In this document: piece after piece, positions 24,371-36,385 of the stretch | How the letters are laid out: the number at the start of each line of letters is the position of its first letter | Numbering within the stretch: the stretch's first letter is position 1 | Assembly (NCBI RefSeq): GCF_002776525.5 | Contig: NC_045453.1 | Location: forward strand, 35,676,757 to 35,740,756 | Source: Piliocolobus tephrosceles | Taxonomy: Eukaryota; Chordata; Mammalia; Primates; Cercopithecidae | Length of the DNA stretch: 64,000 nucleotides | Direction: 5' to 3' | Program-made: the position numbers and the translations under genes | Notes under the pieces: generated by a model | What the model was told of the DNA's origin: nothing | What the model saw: the letters and a program-made list of their open reading frames with translations, nothing else | Databases searched by the model: none

Positions 24371-26819
24371 GCCTTCCCTACCTGCACTTCGGGTGCGTCC
24401 TTTGGGTCTGCACTGACGATGACTTGGTTGCACCCTTTGTGGACGCCTTATTTCCCCGACCCCAAGGGTGAAAGCTGGAGCGCTGCCCTTGCAGGGATCC
24501 CTCGGAACAGCTCGGGCAGGGCAAAGGCGGAACGTGGATGCTAGCCCCGAGGGACTGCACTCCGCCAGGATTTCGCTCTTAAGACCGATAAACCCTTCAA
24601 GTCGGTGGGGATAGGAAGCTCCTGGGCTAAATTTGTAAGAGGTGTGGGGGGCGGGGACAGAGGATAATGGAAGAAAAGGCCCAAGTTTTCTCTTCCAGAT
24701 TGTATTTCTCAAACCGCAAGCTCCCGACGGCCTCGGCTGGGAGTGGCAGGGAGCGGCGGGGTCCAGGCGTGGGCGGGGTTTCCCTCCAACTTGAAGACCC
24801 TATCCAGCTGCCTCCCTCCCAAGCTCGGCGCCAGAAACCAAGAGCGTGGGGTGGGGGGAGCGGAAGGAGCACAGCGAGAAAGGGAGGCGGGCACGCTGGA
24901 CCTCTAGGCCCCAGGGACCTTGGCTGTGTCCCACCATGTCAATTCTACACTCAGAACTACTGACCAGTAGCTAGAACTCAAAGAATGCATGGATATGTTT
25001 GCCCACAGGGGTTGGAGGGAACGATTAGACATTTACAATCAAGCGAGGGGAAAGTGAGGTATGGTAGATGTTAACCTTCCATGTGGATTTTCTTCAGTTC
25101 CCTCAATAGTAACTACAGTGACACCCCATCACCTGTCTGTCCCCAGATACTGCAGGAAAGAGACTGGGAGGGGGCAGGAGGGGCAGTTGCTGCCTTGAGG
25201 CACCATGGGCACTGGCCACTTGCTCCGAGGGCAGGGACTTGTAGGGGGAGGTGGCCCCATTGCTTCCGCTTCTGTGAACAGTGATCCCCTACCTGGAAGC
25301 ATGCACCATCTAGCCTTTGGCGTCAGCCCTGGTCAAGAGCAAAAGGGGCCCAGAGTGCCGTAAAGCTGCCCCTAATACAGAGGCTTCTGCGATGCTTCCG
25401 TGGATGAACCAGGGGCTTTGAGGCAGGTGTGCTTTTCTAAATAATACCTCTGAAGATTGATTACAGGGTCTGCCAGTTTCTGAGGCGGACTTAGTTTTCT
25501 TCAAAGGAATCCAACACAGTTTGTTTCATGCTGGTGTGGCCCATTAGGACCACATTAATGGAATCTGGCAGGGATGGCCTTGACAGTCTTCCATCTTGAG
25601 TGTGTCTTCAGGTTGCAAAGAGGGGTTTTTGCCCTCAGACATGGGGCAGTGGGAAGCTGAGACGGGGTTGAGACCACCTTTAACAAGTACTGTGGTCTTC
25701 CGCGAGCTCTCTGTTAAAGGAGGGCTCACATGCTGAGGCCCAGGTGAAGACCACATGAGGCCTCCCTACAAGAGGCTCTCTCTGAATCCAACTGGTATGG
25801 GGGAACCTCAGCCCACTCTCTTTAGCTGAGGATCTTTAAACCAGCCTCAATTTCTTTCTGCAAGACGGTGAGATTTTAAGAGATTTTAACTCTTGGGTGC
25901 AGTTTCAGGTTGGGCACTCAGGAGATAGATGGAAAGGCTCTAAGGGAATAGAAAGAGTGGACAAGGCGGCTCAGGGACAAGAGAACCAAGAGGAAGAAAA
26001 AGGCAGGAATACATGAGTAAACGGAACGCTTACCGCAGTGCTCAGGGATACGCAGAATGCCTGCCTTCCTGCAAGTCCAGAGGACACCGGAACCGGCCTC
26101 CCGTTCTCATCTCCCCCGCCACCCAGAAGCTGGCTCGGCTGTGGAGGCCTGGCCAGACTATCCATTCTGGCCTTCCCCACCTACGAGGTGATGAAGTCAG
26201 CCTATCCCAGCTTACCTGCCGTCACTACTCCTGGGAGCTGCCCTCCCTGGTGAGAAAGGCATTTGGAGAATCTACAGTCTGGGTATTTGAATTTGAACTC
26301 CACTAGCAAAAGAATGCTTTTTCCTAACCGAATTTATTTAAAACGTAAAACCCAAAGGAGGAAACAAAGTCTTCAGTAGTTTCAATAAATTGTTCCTTAA
26401 ATATCCCCAATCCACAAACAAAACCCCACAAGTAGCACCGATTTACAACAGGATGTGGCCCGGAAAGCAGGAAGGGGGCCAAGAGCGCTCCAGCAGGAAG
26501 TTTAATAGGTGGTCCATGGGAAAAAAACACGATGGGTGCATCACAAATAGGTGTAAACAGTACACTTTTGTAACGTGTAGACACCAGTTTCTGCAACACA
26601 CACGCCACGCAAAGTTTAAGGAAAGTTTTTGAAAGTACAATCCGGAAAACTCAGCAATTCTTTCCAAAAAAAAAAAAGAAAGAAAATTCCTTTCCGCGAT
26701 TATAAGCCTCCTCCATTGGGACTCAGGGTCCGCAGCAGAATACCCTGATCCCAAAATAAAAATACTCTGACAAAAATGCTCCAGCAGGCAGCCGGCTTTA
26801 CTTGGTTTAAAGTCGGATT
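24371..26819. other. DIDO1 intron between two CpG-rich blocks, no gene recognised
   Basis: Moderately GC-rich and Alu-free. A lone minus-strand donor-like gcag|gtaagc near 26215 has no supported exon. Confidence 0.5.
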
Positions 26820-27310
26820 TCGCTTAGTCTCGTGAAAGCCAAGGAGCGCCAGCGCTTCCTGACTCCGCACAGTTCTCTCGGCGGAGAGTTCCCGCCCTCT
26901 CCAAGAACCGGAAGCCGGACAGCGTCAGGACGTTTCATTCTTCTCACTGGGGATTCAGAGCGGCTAAGGACAGGGCCCTCGCCAAGGCCACCGGGCAGCG
27001 TCCAGGTCTCTCCTTTGCGAGGGGAGCAGCGGCGGAGGGGCACGGGGAGGGACCACGGCGGGGTGCGCTTGGGCCTCGGCGCTGAGCTCCTCCTCTGCTC
27101 GCTCTGGAGGACGCCCGCAGGATTCTTGCAGACTTCCGCCGAGGCAGGATGGAGGCCTGCAGTGATGCATCCTGGGCCCGCGACCCGGGCGGCCGGAACA
27201 TAGTTCTTTCTGGCCGGAGACCGACCCGGTCCTGAGTCGTGTCTGCGCCAGGCCCCCCACGCCGTGCTCCAGGGACTCAGTGCCCGGCGCGCTGGGGCTG
27301 TATCGCTAGC
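26820..27310. promoter_or_regulatory. CpG-rich block of unknown role inside DIDO1 intron
   Basis: About 500 bp are clearly CpG-rich compared with the AT-rich flanks, with GC-rich runs on both strands. I could not find a convincing first exon with a consensus donor inside it. It could be an unassigned promoter, an enhancer or a decayed island. Confidence 0.45.
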
Positions 27311-27390
27311 CACTTGGGGCAGGAAAAAGGAATCACAAAATACAACCCTCTCCTTTACCCAGGAGGAGAATGTGAATTCCCGGGGGGGGG

Positions 27391-27492
27391 AATACATATA
27401 TGTGTGTACATGTATGTATACATATATGTGTACGTGTATACATATATGTATGTGTGTACGTGTGTGTATATATATATGCATATATATATATG
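27391..27492. repeat. TG/TA-rich microsatellite
   Basis: Alternating atacatatatgtgtgtacatg-like units over about 100 bp, at the right edge of the CpG-rich block. Confidence 0.9.
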
Positions 27493-27747
27493 CCTACTGT
27501 ATTCTTATTGCTAACAAAAACTTCAGCCACTGTGTGCTCTGTGTGGTGGTGTTGCTGTTTTTTTGGAGAAACTGATGAATTTTCATTACTTTTACATTGT
27601 ATAAGTCCAGCTAACTTTAACAGTTAACTTTAGATAAATCAAGTCACCAATGCTAAAAGGTGTCACAATCAGATCGGCCACTACTTCCCCTCAAAGCAAA
27701 CAGTAAAGCACTGCCTTTGGCTCCTTTAAAGAATATTAGCCAGATTT

Positions 27748-28035
27748 GCCGGGCGCAGTGGCTTACGCCTGTAATCTCAGCACTTTGTGAGGCTGAGGTG
27801 GGCGGATCACCTGAGGTCCTGAGGTCAGGAGTTCAAGACCAGCCTGACCAACATGGTGAAGCCCCATCTCTACTAAAAATAGAAATTAGCCGAGCGTGGT
27901 GGCAGGCACCTGTAATCCCAGCTACTCGGGGGATAAGGCAGGAGAATTTCTTGAACCCGCTGCACTCCAGTCTGGGAGACTCTATCTCAAAACAAAACAA
28001 AAAACAAAAAAAACAAAACAAAACAAAACAAAAAC
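27748..28035 (+). mobile_element. Alu, forward, with internal deletion and (AAAAC)n tail
   Basis: The second arm is cut between cttgaacccgc and tgcactccag; the tail consists of repeated aaaac units. Confidence 0.85.
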
Positions 28036-28756
28036 CAGATCTTTGTCTACCAAAGGGCAAATGCCATGTTTGTGCATCACTGAGCAACAGCACTGCCAGA
28101 AAAGGCAACTTCACAGAATTCACCCACTCAGTGAATTCCGCTGAATGCTGTTTTGAGACAACCAACACAGAGGGGGAGTATGGACGACAGTGGGTGGTAA
28201 GTTAAGGGGAACTGACAGGATGGAAAAGGGCCAGGAAACGAAAGAATTCAAGGAAAAACAGAAACAGAAGTTAAACTTCGTGTTCCAACCCCGAAGACCT
28301 CTAGAAAGCTGTGGGATGTGATGGAGCTACATGTTCTATGCAGCATATTCGAGAATCATACCAATTTTCTGTCTTAGGCAAAAGAATAAATGTGAAATAC
28401 AAAAAAGGGAGGGAAATGAGATGGGAGGAGGGATCACCCCCCCTTAAATGCTGTACCAAATTACTTTAATACTGCATTTTTGTAATTAGCATTATGGACA
28501 GTGTCTTATCATTTGAATGTTACTGGAAACCTGTGCTATGACTTTTAACTAGAAAAACAAGGGATGAATCTTTCTTTGATCACATTAGCCTCTGTACGTT
28601 ACTCCAGACAGCTGCAATGAACTAACAACAATATCCACAAACAAGGCAAAAGGAACTTCTCATGGTCGGGAACTGAATCTGGATGTGTTACTCTGTCTTC
28701 TGTCATTTTCCAGATATCTTTAGAAAGAATGAGCTGCAGTTTGTAGTGCTGCTTTC
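28036..28756. other. DIDO1 intron, unique sequence
   Basis: No recognised feature. Confidence 0.5.
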
Positions 28757-29037
28757 CTTGAGACAAGGTCTCACTCTGTCGCCAGACTGGAGTGCAGTAG
28801 TGTGATACTGGCTGTCTGCAAGCTCCGCCTCCCAGGCTCAAGCAACCCTTCTGCCTCAGCCTCCTGAGTAGCTGGGACTACAGGCGCGCGCCACCACACC
28901 TGGCTAATTTTTGTATTTTTTGTAGAGATGGGGTTTCACTGTGTTGCCCAGGCTGGTCTTGGACTCCAGGCATCCACCCGCCTCTGCCTCCCAAAGTGCT
29001 GGGATTACAGGCATGAGCCACCCCACCACGCCTGGCC
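28757..29037 (-). mobile_element. Alu, reverse
   Basis: Reverse dimer from gagacaaggtctcactctgtc to gagccaccccaccacgcctgg. Confidence 0.85.
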
Positions 29038-29653
29038 CGAGCTGCAGTAGTTCTATATCCTCTGCTAAGGAGAGAACACATTAATGCAGAACCATGCTCA
29101 TTACTCCTTCCTCTGAGAATGTTTCATGTTTCTCTGAGTTGTCTAAGTTTTCCCTTTGAGGTCAGTGAAAAGTAAATAAAGACAACTTTGGAATAAATCA
29201 ATATTTTAGTAAGTATAAGGCAAAAAACTTTCTTTTCTAAGTGGTTTTATCTCAACCATCTTTAAAGGAACACAGCAAACAAGAAAGCCAAAAAAACGCT
29301 TTCACAGATTCTGACAGAATAAGAGTAAAGCGGTTGTACCCAAATAGGATATTTACCCTTACAGGCTATTCACACCATGGAACATAGACCACGGAAAAAG
29401 GGGAAACGAAGCCATGGATGACTGAATTCCTACATCTGCTGGTGAGCACCAGGAAGAAGGTGCAGGGATGTCCATGAGGTCAGAGGCAGCCATCAGTTCC
29501 AGAGCAATGGGCCCTGGCCCCATTCTTGTGCCTTCTGCCTAACCTCAATGCCTCCCGAGTATGGGACCTCACGGGGAGGGATAGGGCTACAATTGTGTAG
29601 ACTACAATTAAAGATTTTTTTCTTAAATGAAAACACTTTAAGAAGTGAAAGAG
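29038..29653. other. DIDO1 intron, unique sequence
   Basis: No recognised feature. Confidence 0.5.
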
Positions 29654-29946
29654 GCCGGGCGCGGTGGCTCAAGCCTGTAATCCCAGCACTTTGGGAGGCC
29701 GAGACGGGCGGATCACGAGGTCAGGAGATCGAGACCATCCTGGCTAACACGGTGAAACCCCGTCTCTACTAAAAAATACAAAAAACTAGCCGGGCGAGGT
29801 GGCAGGCGCCTGTAGTCCCAGCTACTCGGGAGGCTGAGGCAGGAGAATGGCGTAAACCCGGGAGGCGGAGCTTACAGTGAGCTGAGATCTGGCCACTGCA
29901 CTCCAGCCTGGGCAGCACAGCGAGACTCCGTCTCAAAAAAAAAAAA
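29654..29946 (+). mobile_element. Young AluY of Old World monkey type with target-site duplication
   Basis: It shares the ctcaagcctg, gtaaacccggg and gagctgagatc changes. AAGTGAAAGAG flanks it at 29643 and 29947. Confidence 0.9.
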
Positions 29947-30164
29947 AAGTGAAAGAGACTTCAGTAATCTTCCAGAATTTGTCCAGATAGGATTAACTGT
30001 ATAAATTAATTCCTGTTCTTGCTTAGTTCACAAAAACAAAATGGTAAAACTGAGAGTGTGTTTGGAGGAAATACCAACAGTAACAACAAAGGCTGAGCTA
30101 TCAGCAGTTTCCAAAAGATACCCAAATGGGAACCTGAGGGTTTTTCCCTTCTTTTAAGAAACAG

Positions 30165-30283
30165 CAGGGAGGTCTTGCTTTGTTGACCTGGCTAGTCTCA
30201 GACTCCTGGCCTCAAGGAATCCTCCTGTCTCAGCCTCCCCAAAGTGCTGGGATTATAGATGTGAGCCACCCTGCCTCTTTCAT
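30165..30283 (-). mobile_element. Alu fragment, reverse
   Basis: The distal part only, from ggtcttgctttgttgacctgg to gatgtgagccaccctgcc. Confidence 0.7.
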
Positions 30284-30317
30284 TCCAATAGGAAAGTATT
30301 TAAAGAGTAAATGTAGA

Positions 30318-30440
30318 GCCAGGCACGGTGGCCCATGCCTGTCATCTCAACACTTCGGGAGGCCCAGGAGGGAGGATCACTGGAGCCCAGGAGTTGAAGG
30401 CCAGCCTGGGGAACACAGGAACTCTATTTCTACCTCTACC
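30318..30440 (+). mobile_element. Alu left-arm fragment, forward
   Basis: From gccaggcacggtggcccatg to aggaactctatttctacc, one monomer. Confidence 0.7.
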
Positions 30441-31006
30441 TGCCCATCAGACATGTGACCACAACAGCTGCATGCACACGAGGAACTTAAGACACAGACA
30501 GAACTATCCACATGTAGGTGTGTATATTTATATATATTTTTTGTTAATTTTCATAAAAAAGATCCCAAACCAATAACTGTCTATCAAATCCTAACCAGCC
30601 AGGTTCAAAGTGCATAATCAAACTCAAATGAAATAGTACATACATGATGCTTTGACCATGTACATTGCTACTCAAAACACTCTTTGGCCTTTCCCACTGG
30701 CCTGCAATGGCAGGACTGTATCGCCTTCCCTCCTGCCATGTGTGTTTCAGGTAACAGCATGCTAGATAGCTTATGTCTCAACCTCAGCAGCAGTTAAAGG
30801 TTTAAAAAACAAAAAAATCAAGAAAAGATTATTCTTGCTCTCACCCAAACAAACTTACAAAATATTCAGTGCTTCCTGATTGAGTGGTATAATCTAGAAA
30901 GGGAAATAAAATCAGGCAAAACGAGGGAGGGGGAAGGGCACCTATATCAAACAATCGCCAGTTAAAGATGCTCTACAGGGTCTGGGTTCACCAAACACAT
31001 GGTGTC
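30441..31006. other. DIDO1 intron, unique sequence
   Basis: No recognised feature. Confidence 0.5.
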
Positions 31007-31023
31007 AGAATATGTGCAGCAGA

Positions 31024-31312
31024 GCAGGGGTGGTGGCTCATGCCTCTCATCCCAGCACTTTGGGAGGCCAAGGCAGGCGGATCACCTGAGGTCTGGAGTT
31101 TGAGACCAGCCTGACAACCATGAAGAAACCCTATCTCTACTAAAAATACAAAATTAGCCGGGCGTGGTGGCACATGTCTGTAATCCCAGCTACTCAGGAG
31201 GCTGAGGCAGGAGAATTGCTTAAACCAGGAGGCGGAGGTTGTGGTGAGCCAAAATCGCGCCACTGCACTCCGGCCTGGGCAACAAGAGTGAAATTCTGTC
31301 TCCAAAAAAAAA
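31024..31312 (+). mobile_element. AluS-like, forward, with perfect 17-bp target-site duplication
   Basis: AGAATATGTGCAGCAGA is repeated exactly at 31007-31023 and 31313-31329, bracketing the element and its A tail. Confidence 0.92.
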
Positions 31313-31677
31313 AGAATATGTGCAGCAGACTAAATAGGAAAAATTTTCCTTACCCCTTTCCAACGTCTAAGAATAATTGTTTAAAATACTGTGAAAAGTG
31401 AAGTCTATGAAAATTGAGGTCTGCATATTTCCTTCCTACTTGTGCTAATCATTCTGAGCATCAACAACAGATGGGTTTATCAACTATCCTGAAAAATAAG
31501 GTGGTTTGATTTGCCCAATCTCTTTGAAAGCCTGAAGTCTCCAGTATGTAGGGGTTTGATTTTATGCTTTTGGGTTTTGAGAGTAAAACAAAACATCCAT
31601 GGGAATAATGTGATTTTGAAACATGGCTGATATCCTGGTTTTTCAAACATTCTATGATTTGAGTACAGGAAACACTA

Positions 31678-31926
31678 CGTAGTGGCTCACACCTATAATC
31701 CCAGCACTCTGGGAGGCCGAGGCAGGAGGATTGCTTGCGCCCAGAAGTTTGAGAACAGCCTGGGCAACATAGTGAGAACTCTCCTCTACAAAAAATAAAC
31801 GAAATCAGCTGGGTGTGGCGGCTTTCGCTTGTAGTCCCAGCTACTCAAGAGGCTAACATGGGAGGATTAGCTGGGAGGTGTAGGTTGCAGTGAGCTGTTA
31901 TCACGCCACTGCACTCCAGCCTAGGC
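31678..31926 (+). mobile_element. Alu, forward, AluJ-like, ends truncated
   Basis: From tagtggctcacacctataatc to ccactgcactccagcctaggc with many changes. Confidence 0.8.
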
Positions 31927-32179
31927 AAACTGCTTTCCCCTTTTTAAAAACTCATTAATGTTCTTTTACAATTAATATACCTTTAGCACTCTTCTTTCTG
32001 TTCATCTCTTTCAATATGAAACAACTGAAGTTCAAAGCCACCACCTCAGCTTGCAAGACACTGGAAGCTCTGAACACCTGGTTGCCCCTCAGCTGACGGT
32101 AAGGGCCAAGCCTGTGGTTTCTCTAGTCCACATGCCCACCTCCGTCACAGGAAAGCTCAGGCAGTTAATGAAGCCAGCA

Positions 32180-33330
32180 GGTTGAAATCCTTGTCACTGT
32201 CCCAGATGTCAACCGGTGTAGCCCTGCACCCTCTCAAGCTGTCCCAGGACCCATCTACCTCTTTTCTGCTCTCCTGCACCCTTGGTGACCCTCCATGCTG
32301 GTGTCTTCAGAGCTCTGGCCCAGGTTCTCCTCCTCTCGCTCCACCTATACCTTCTCCACGGAGACTTCATGCACACCTGGCTGTAGGTGCGTTTATCTCT
32401 GCCTGGATCCAGGCACCGTCATTCACCTGCCCCCCTGGCATCTCCATGTGAATGCCTCAACTGCACTTCAAAACCTATCTAATACAAGCAAAATGAGCTT
32501 AGGACTTCCGACCTCCCTACTACATACATCCAGACTCTTCTCTGGCGTTCCCTATCCAGAGGATGGTCCCACCACCCTATACATTCATAGGCCAGAAGCT
32601 GAGAAATGATCCTTGATCCCCCTCCCTGCTCCTCAGTCTCACCTGCTGCTGCAGCATTTGATGGCATCTAGCTCACTGCTCACTTCTCAGTACATATGTG
32701 CGTGGCCCTAATGGCTTCTGAACGCCTTCAATATCCTACGCTGTCTTCACCTCACCCCTGTTCACCACACTCCAATGTTTCCCATTCCCATCACATCACT
32801 CAACTTCTTGCTCTCTCACCAAAAACTATCAAATGGCGAGTTTTGGCAGCTTCATCCTGGACTTCCCTGCTGGAAACTGCTAACATAGCTTCTTGAAACT
32901 CAACACCCTGTGGCTTCAGGGAGCACCTTTGAAGCCCCTGGTTCTTGTCAGACGCCCCTGGTCACCTTCTTGCTACCGTTCATAGGCAACTTCTTCCTCA
33001 GTGAATACAGCTTGCAGCTCTGCATTCCGGACTTGATCCACTCCTTGTCTCCACGGACTTCCTCTGAATACTGTACCCATCAACTCTCAGCTCTCGCCTT
33101 GCTCTTCCCCTTGGGCTTTAGATGTGTCCTACAGGCACCTCCAATTCAATGAGGCCCACGCTGAACGCACCACCTCTACCTCATTGTTGCACCTCCTTCT
33201 TCATCATGATCATTCTCAGTTGGTGCCACCACCTCATCAGCTGTGCTACTCACCTGCATCACTCGGGTCTTCCTTCTTAGCTCCCACAAATTAGCAATCC
33301 CACCAAGGACTGCTCATTTCCCTCCTGACT
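32180..33330 (-). mobile_element. Ancient LINE-2-like sequence, reverse (tentative)
   Basis: Pyrimidine-rich text with phrases such as ggcatctccatgtgaatgcctc and gaaatgatccttgatcccc resembles reverse-strand LINE-2. It is too decayed to be sure by eye. Confidence 0.45.
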
Positions 33331-33344
33331 GAAGGCCTCTTTCC

Positions 33345-34105
33345 ATTTTTGCTAGTATTGCTTCTAGTTAAGATCCTCATAATCATTCTCTCATTTATTC
33401 CTTCATCACTCAACAAATAAATATTTATGGAGCTCCTATTACGAACTAGACTTCAGCCATAATCAACTCGCGTGAAGCTTACCATTTTATGGTGAATCAC
33501 GACATCCATCAGGTAGTAACCACACGGACCGTGTGCTAAGAGCCACCAAGAGGTAATTTAGGATTGTGTGCAAGCACAAAGGCAAGGCACTCAATCCAGC
33601 TTTGTTTAGGGAAGACTTCCCCAGAAAGCCTCGTCTCTACTGAGGAGGTGAGCAGGAGTTAGCCTAGGGGAAGTGTTTTACACGCAGGGCCCAGACTGTG
33701 AGACCACAGCGATAACAAAGCTTGCTGACACGAGAAAACCTCCAGTGGGCTGGCAAGGCTGGAGCAGAGAGTAAGATGAGGAGTGCAGATTTACAGCTGC
33801 GCTAACTTTACGTAGGCAATTGGGGAGTCCCCAAGGGATGTTAGGAGGCTAGAGTCAATGAGTGATGGCTTTTGGAGAGATCACCCTGTCTGCTATGTGA
33901 GAGGTAGTGACAGGACTTCTGGAACTCAACAGGAGTTATGGAGACGCCCTGGCAGTCCAGAAAGCAAAGATGATGGTTTCCATTTATGGTGGAAGAGGCT
34001 GGGAAACAACACAAAGGAGCCAGTTTCTAGAGAAGATTAAGGAGGGGGCTCAAGTAGGACTTGGTAACTGGCTGGCTGCTGGGAGGAGAGGTATTAACCT
34101 GTGAC
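33345..34105 (+). mobile_element. Ancient LINE-2-like sequence, forward (tentative)
   Basis: Contains caacaaataaatatttatgg, gctcctattacgaactaga and gagatcaccctgtctgctatg, which resemble LINE-2 3' sequence. No coding capacity remains. Confidence 0.45.
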
Positions 34106-34242
34106 CCACAGGCAAGCACTGAGAAAGCCTCTTTGACCTGGAATGTTAAGGAATGTCCCCTTAAGGCGCTAGCACTCAAGCTTTCTGCTCGCGCATCCCC
34201 TTGCACACTTGCATCCCCCTGCACACTTTTTCGTTGATGTTC

Positions 34243-34381
34243 AGGCTGGGCGTGGTGGCTAACTCCTGTAAACCCAGCACTTCGGAGGCCGAGGTGGGAG
34301 GATGGCTTGAGCCCAGGAGATCGAGACCAGCCTAGGCAAGAAGGCAAAACCCCGTCTCTAAAAAACTTAAAAAATAAAAAT
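34243..34381 (+). mobile_element. Alu left monomer, forward
   Basis: Single arm ending in an A-rich tail; first of four head-to-tail Alu units. Confidence 0.8.
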
Positions 34382-34382
34382 A

Positions 34383-34679
34383 GGCCAGGTGCAGTGGTTC
34401 ACGCCTGTAATCCCAGGACCCTGGGAGGCCAAGGTGGGTGATCATTTGAGGTCAGGAGTTCGAGACCAGCCTGGCCAACATGGTGAAACCCCGCCTGTTC
34501 TAAAAACACAAAATTATTGGCCGGGCGCGGCGGCCCGTACCTGTAGTTCCAGCTACTCGGGAGGCTGAGGCAGGAGAATCACTTGAACCCAGGAGGGGGA
34601 GGTTGCAGTGAGCCAATATCGTGACAGTGCACTCCAGCCTGGGCAACAAAGTGAGACTCCTTCTCAAAAAATAAATAAA
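34383..34679 (+). mobile_element. Alu, forward, AluS-like
   Basis: Full-length dimer, second in the head-to-tail array, tail of aaaataaataaaat. Confidence 0.85.
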
Positions 34680-34681
34680 AT

Positions 34682-34967
34682 AGGCCGGGCGCGGTGGCTC
34701 AAGCCTGTAATCCCAGCACTTTGGGACGCCCAGACGGGCGGATCACGAGGTCAGGAGATCGAGACTATCCTGGCTAATACGGTGAAACCCCGTCTCTACT
34801 AAAAAATACAAAATATTAGCCGGGCGAGGTGGCGGCGCCTGTAGTTCCAGCTACTCGGGAGGCTGAGGCAGGAGAATGGCGTAAACCCGGGAGGCAGAGC
34901 TTGCAGTGAGCTGAGATCGGGACACTGCACTCCAGCCTGGGCGACAGAGCGAGACGCCGTCTCAAAA
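34682..34967 (+). mobile_element. Young AluY of Old World monkey type, forward
   Basis: It shares ctcaagcctg, gtaaacccggg and gagctgagatc with the copies at 13305 and 29654. Third unit of the array. Confidence 0.88.
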
Positions 34968-35007
34968 TAAATAAATTAATTAATTAATTAATTAAATTAA
35001 ATAAAAA
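34968..35007. repeat. (AATT)n/(AAAT)n tail microsatellite
   Basis: Tail of the preceding AluY expanded into aatt and aaat units. Confidence 0.85.
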
Positions 35008-35008
35008 T

Positions 35009-35309
35009 AGGCCGGGCGCGGGGGCTCGCGCCTGTAATTCCTAGCACTTTGGGAGGCTGAGGCGGGCGGATCACGAGGTCGAGATCGAGACCAGCCTGAT
35101 CAACAAGGTGAAACCCCATCTCTACTAAAAATACAAAAATTAGCTGGGCGTGGTGGCGCGCGCCTGTAGTCCCAGCTACTCGAGAGGCTGAGACAGAAGA
35201 ATCGCTTGAACCCGGGAGATGGAGGTTGCAGTGAGCCGAGATGACGCCACTGCGCTCCAGCCTGGCGACAGAGTGAGGCTCCGTCTAAAATAAACAAATA
35301 AATAAATAC
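35009..35309 (+). mobile_element. Alu, forward, AluY/S-like
   Basis: Fourth unit of the array, ending in aaataaacaaataaataaat. Confidence 0.85.
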
Positions 35310-35739
35310 CAAGAACTGTTGACCATAGGGTTAAGTAGTTGCAAATGATGTAATTACTGTCTTGTACTGCCTGTGCGTATGAAGCATAACGTTGTCAAGA
35401 CTTTAGACCTGTAGATTTAGCTCCTTCGATTAACGGAAAATGTCCAAAACCAGTCTTCCTCCAAACTATTTGCCGAACTGGACTTACTGTCGCTGAGTGG
35501 ACCGACCGACATAGCTCACACGTTATTCAACTCACTTGTAAGCAAACACACGAAACCACCTCACCCCCGACTGCTACTTCAGAAAGAAGCCGTCCCGTGA
35601 ATTCCTAGCAGATGAAATCAGGGGCTGCCCCTCAAGGACTCTATTGCTTCCTTCGGCTCTTATTAAATACTTTAAGTTACTTCCCAGCAACAGAAACATG
35701 GGACCCTGCGATGACCGAGTTCGCATTCCTCCCGAGCCG
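35310..35739. other. DIDO1 intron 1, unique sequence before the bidirectional CpG island
   Basis: No recognised feature. Confidence 0.5.
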
Positions 35740-36199
35740 ACAGGCAATAAACAAGTAAACGCGCAAACACCCAAGTGCGGCCTCAACCCGCGCTCCTGCC
35801 CGGCGGTCTCCAGTCACCGAGTAACCCCGGCCCTGCCCCGCGCCGCCGCCAGGACTCCGCCCCGCAAGCATGTGGGGTCTCCTTTGTCCCGCGCGCCCTG
35901 GCCGCGACCCGCCCTTCGGCGCAGCCCCTGGGAGGCGCCCTGAGGGCAGGGCCCTCTGATTCCCCACCTGGCCTCGAGTGAGGACGCGCTCAATAACATC
36001 TCGAGTAAAGCCGAGGAACTCGCTTCAACAAGCCGAGAGCACAGCTCTCGCCCAGCCCGGTCTCGTGTCCGCGGTCTCTCCCTGGGCCTTAGGGACACCA
36101 GCCCTGGAAGGCCGCCGCTCGGGAGGGGATTCTTCCCCGTCTCAGGGGCGGCCGCGGACACCCGGCGCCTTTCCCCCGCCCCACCCCGTCCAGCCTCAC

Positions 36200-36385
36200 G
36201 CAAACGACAGGAAAAGAGCTGGGACCTTCGCCTCCGACTCAGTGTAGACGTCGCCATCCCGGCTCCAGGTTTCCGCACTCCAACGCCCCCGCAGCAGCCA
36301 TCTTGCCACAGGCGGCCGACGCCTTTTGACTCTCGCGCCAACCCGTAGCGCGAGGACTCCGCGAGGAGACTTCTGCGCAAGGACG
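36200..36385 (-). other. DIDO1: DIDO1 main first exon (non-coding, 5' end approximate)
   Basis: On the minus strand, the CpG island opposite GID8 contains tcgtttgc|gtgaggct, a good splice donor after 36200, preceded by a GC-rich leader with aagatggctgctgc (YY1-like, typical of sequence at a start site). In human the DIDO1 and GID8 starts lie within a couple of hundred bases of each other, which fits. The right boundary is approximate. Confidence 0.6.
36297..36305 (-). promoter_or_regulatory. YY1-like site at the DIDO1 main start
   Basis: The plus strand reads GCCATCTTG, which is CAAGATGGC on the minus strand, the core YY1 motif. Such sites typically sit just downstream of transcription starts in CpG-island promoters. 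Confidence 0.45.

Noticed and set aside
26640..26800. Possible processed-gene remnant beside the CpG-rich block
   Set aside because: A short A tract (26667-26678) suggested a retrocopy tail, but no coding similarity or target-site duplication could be found.
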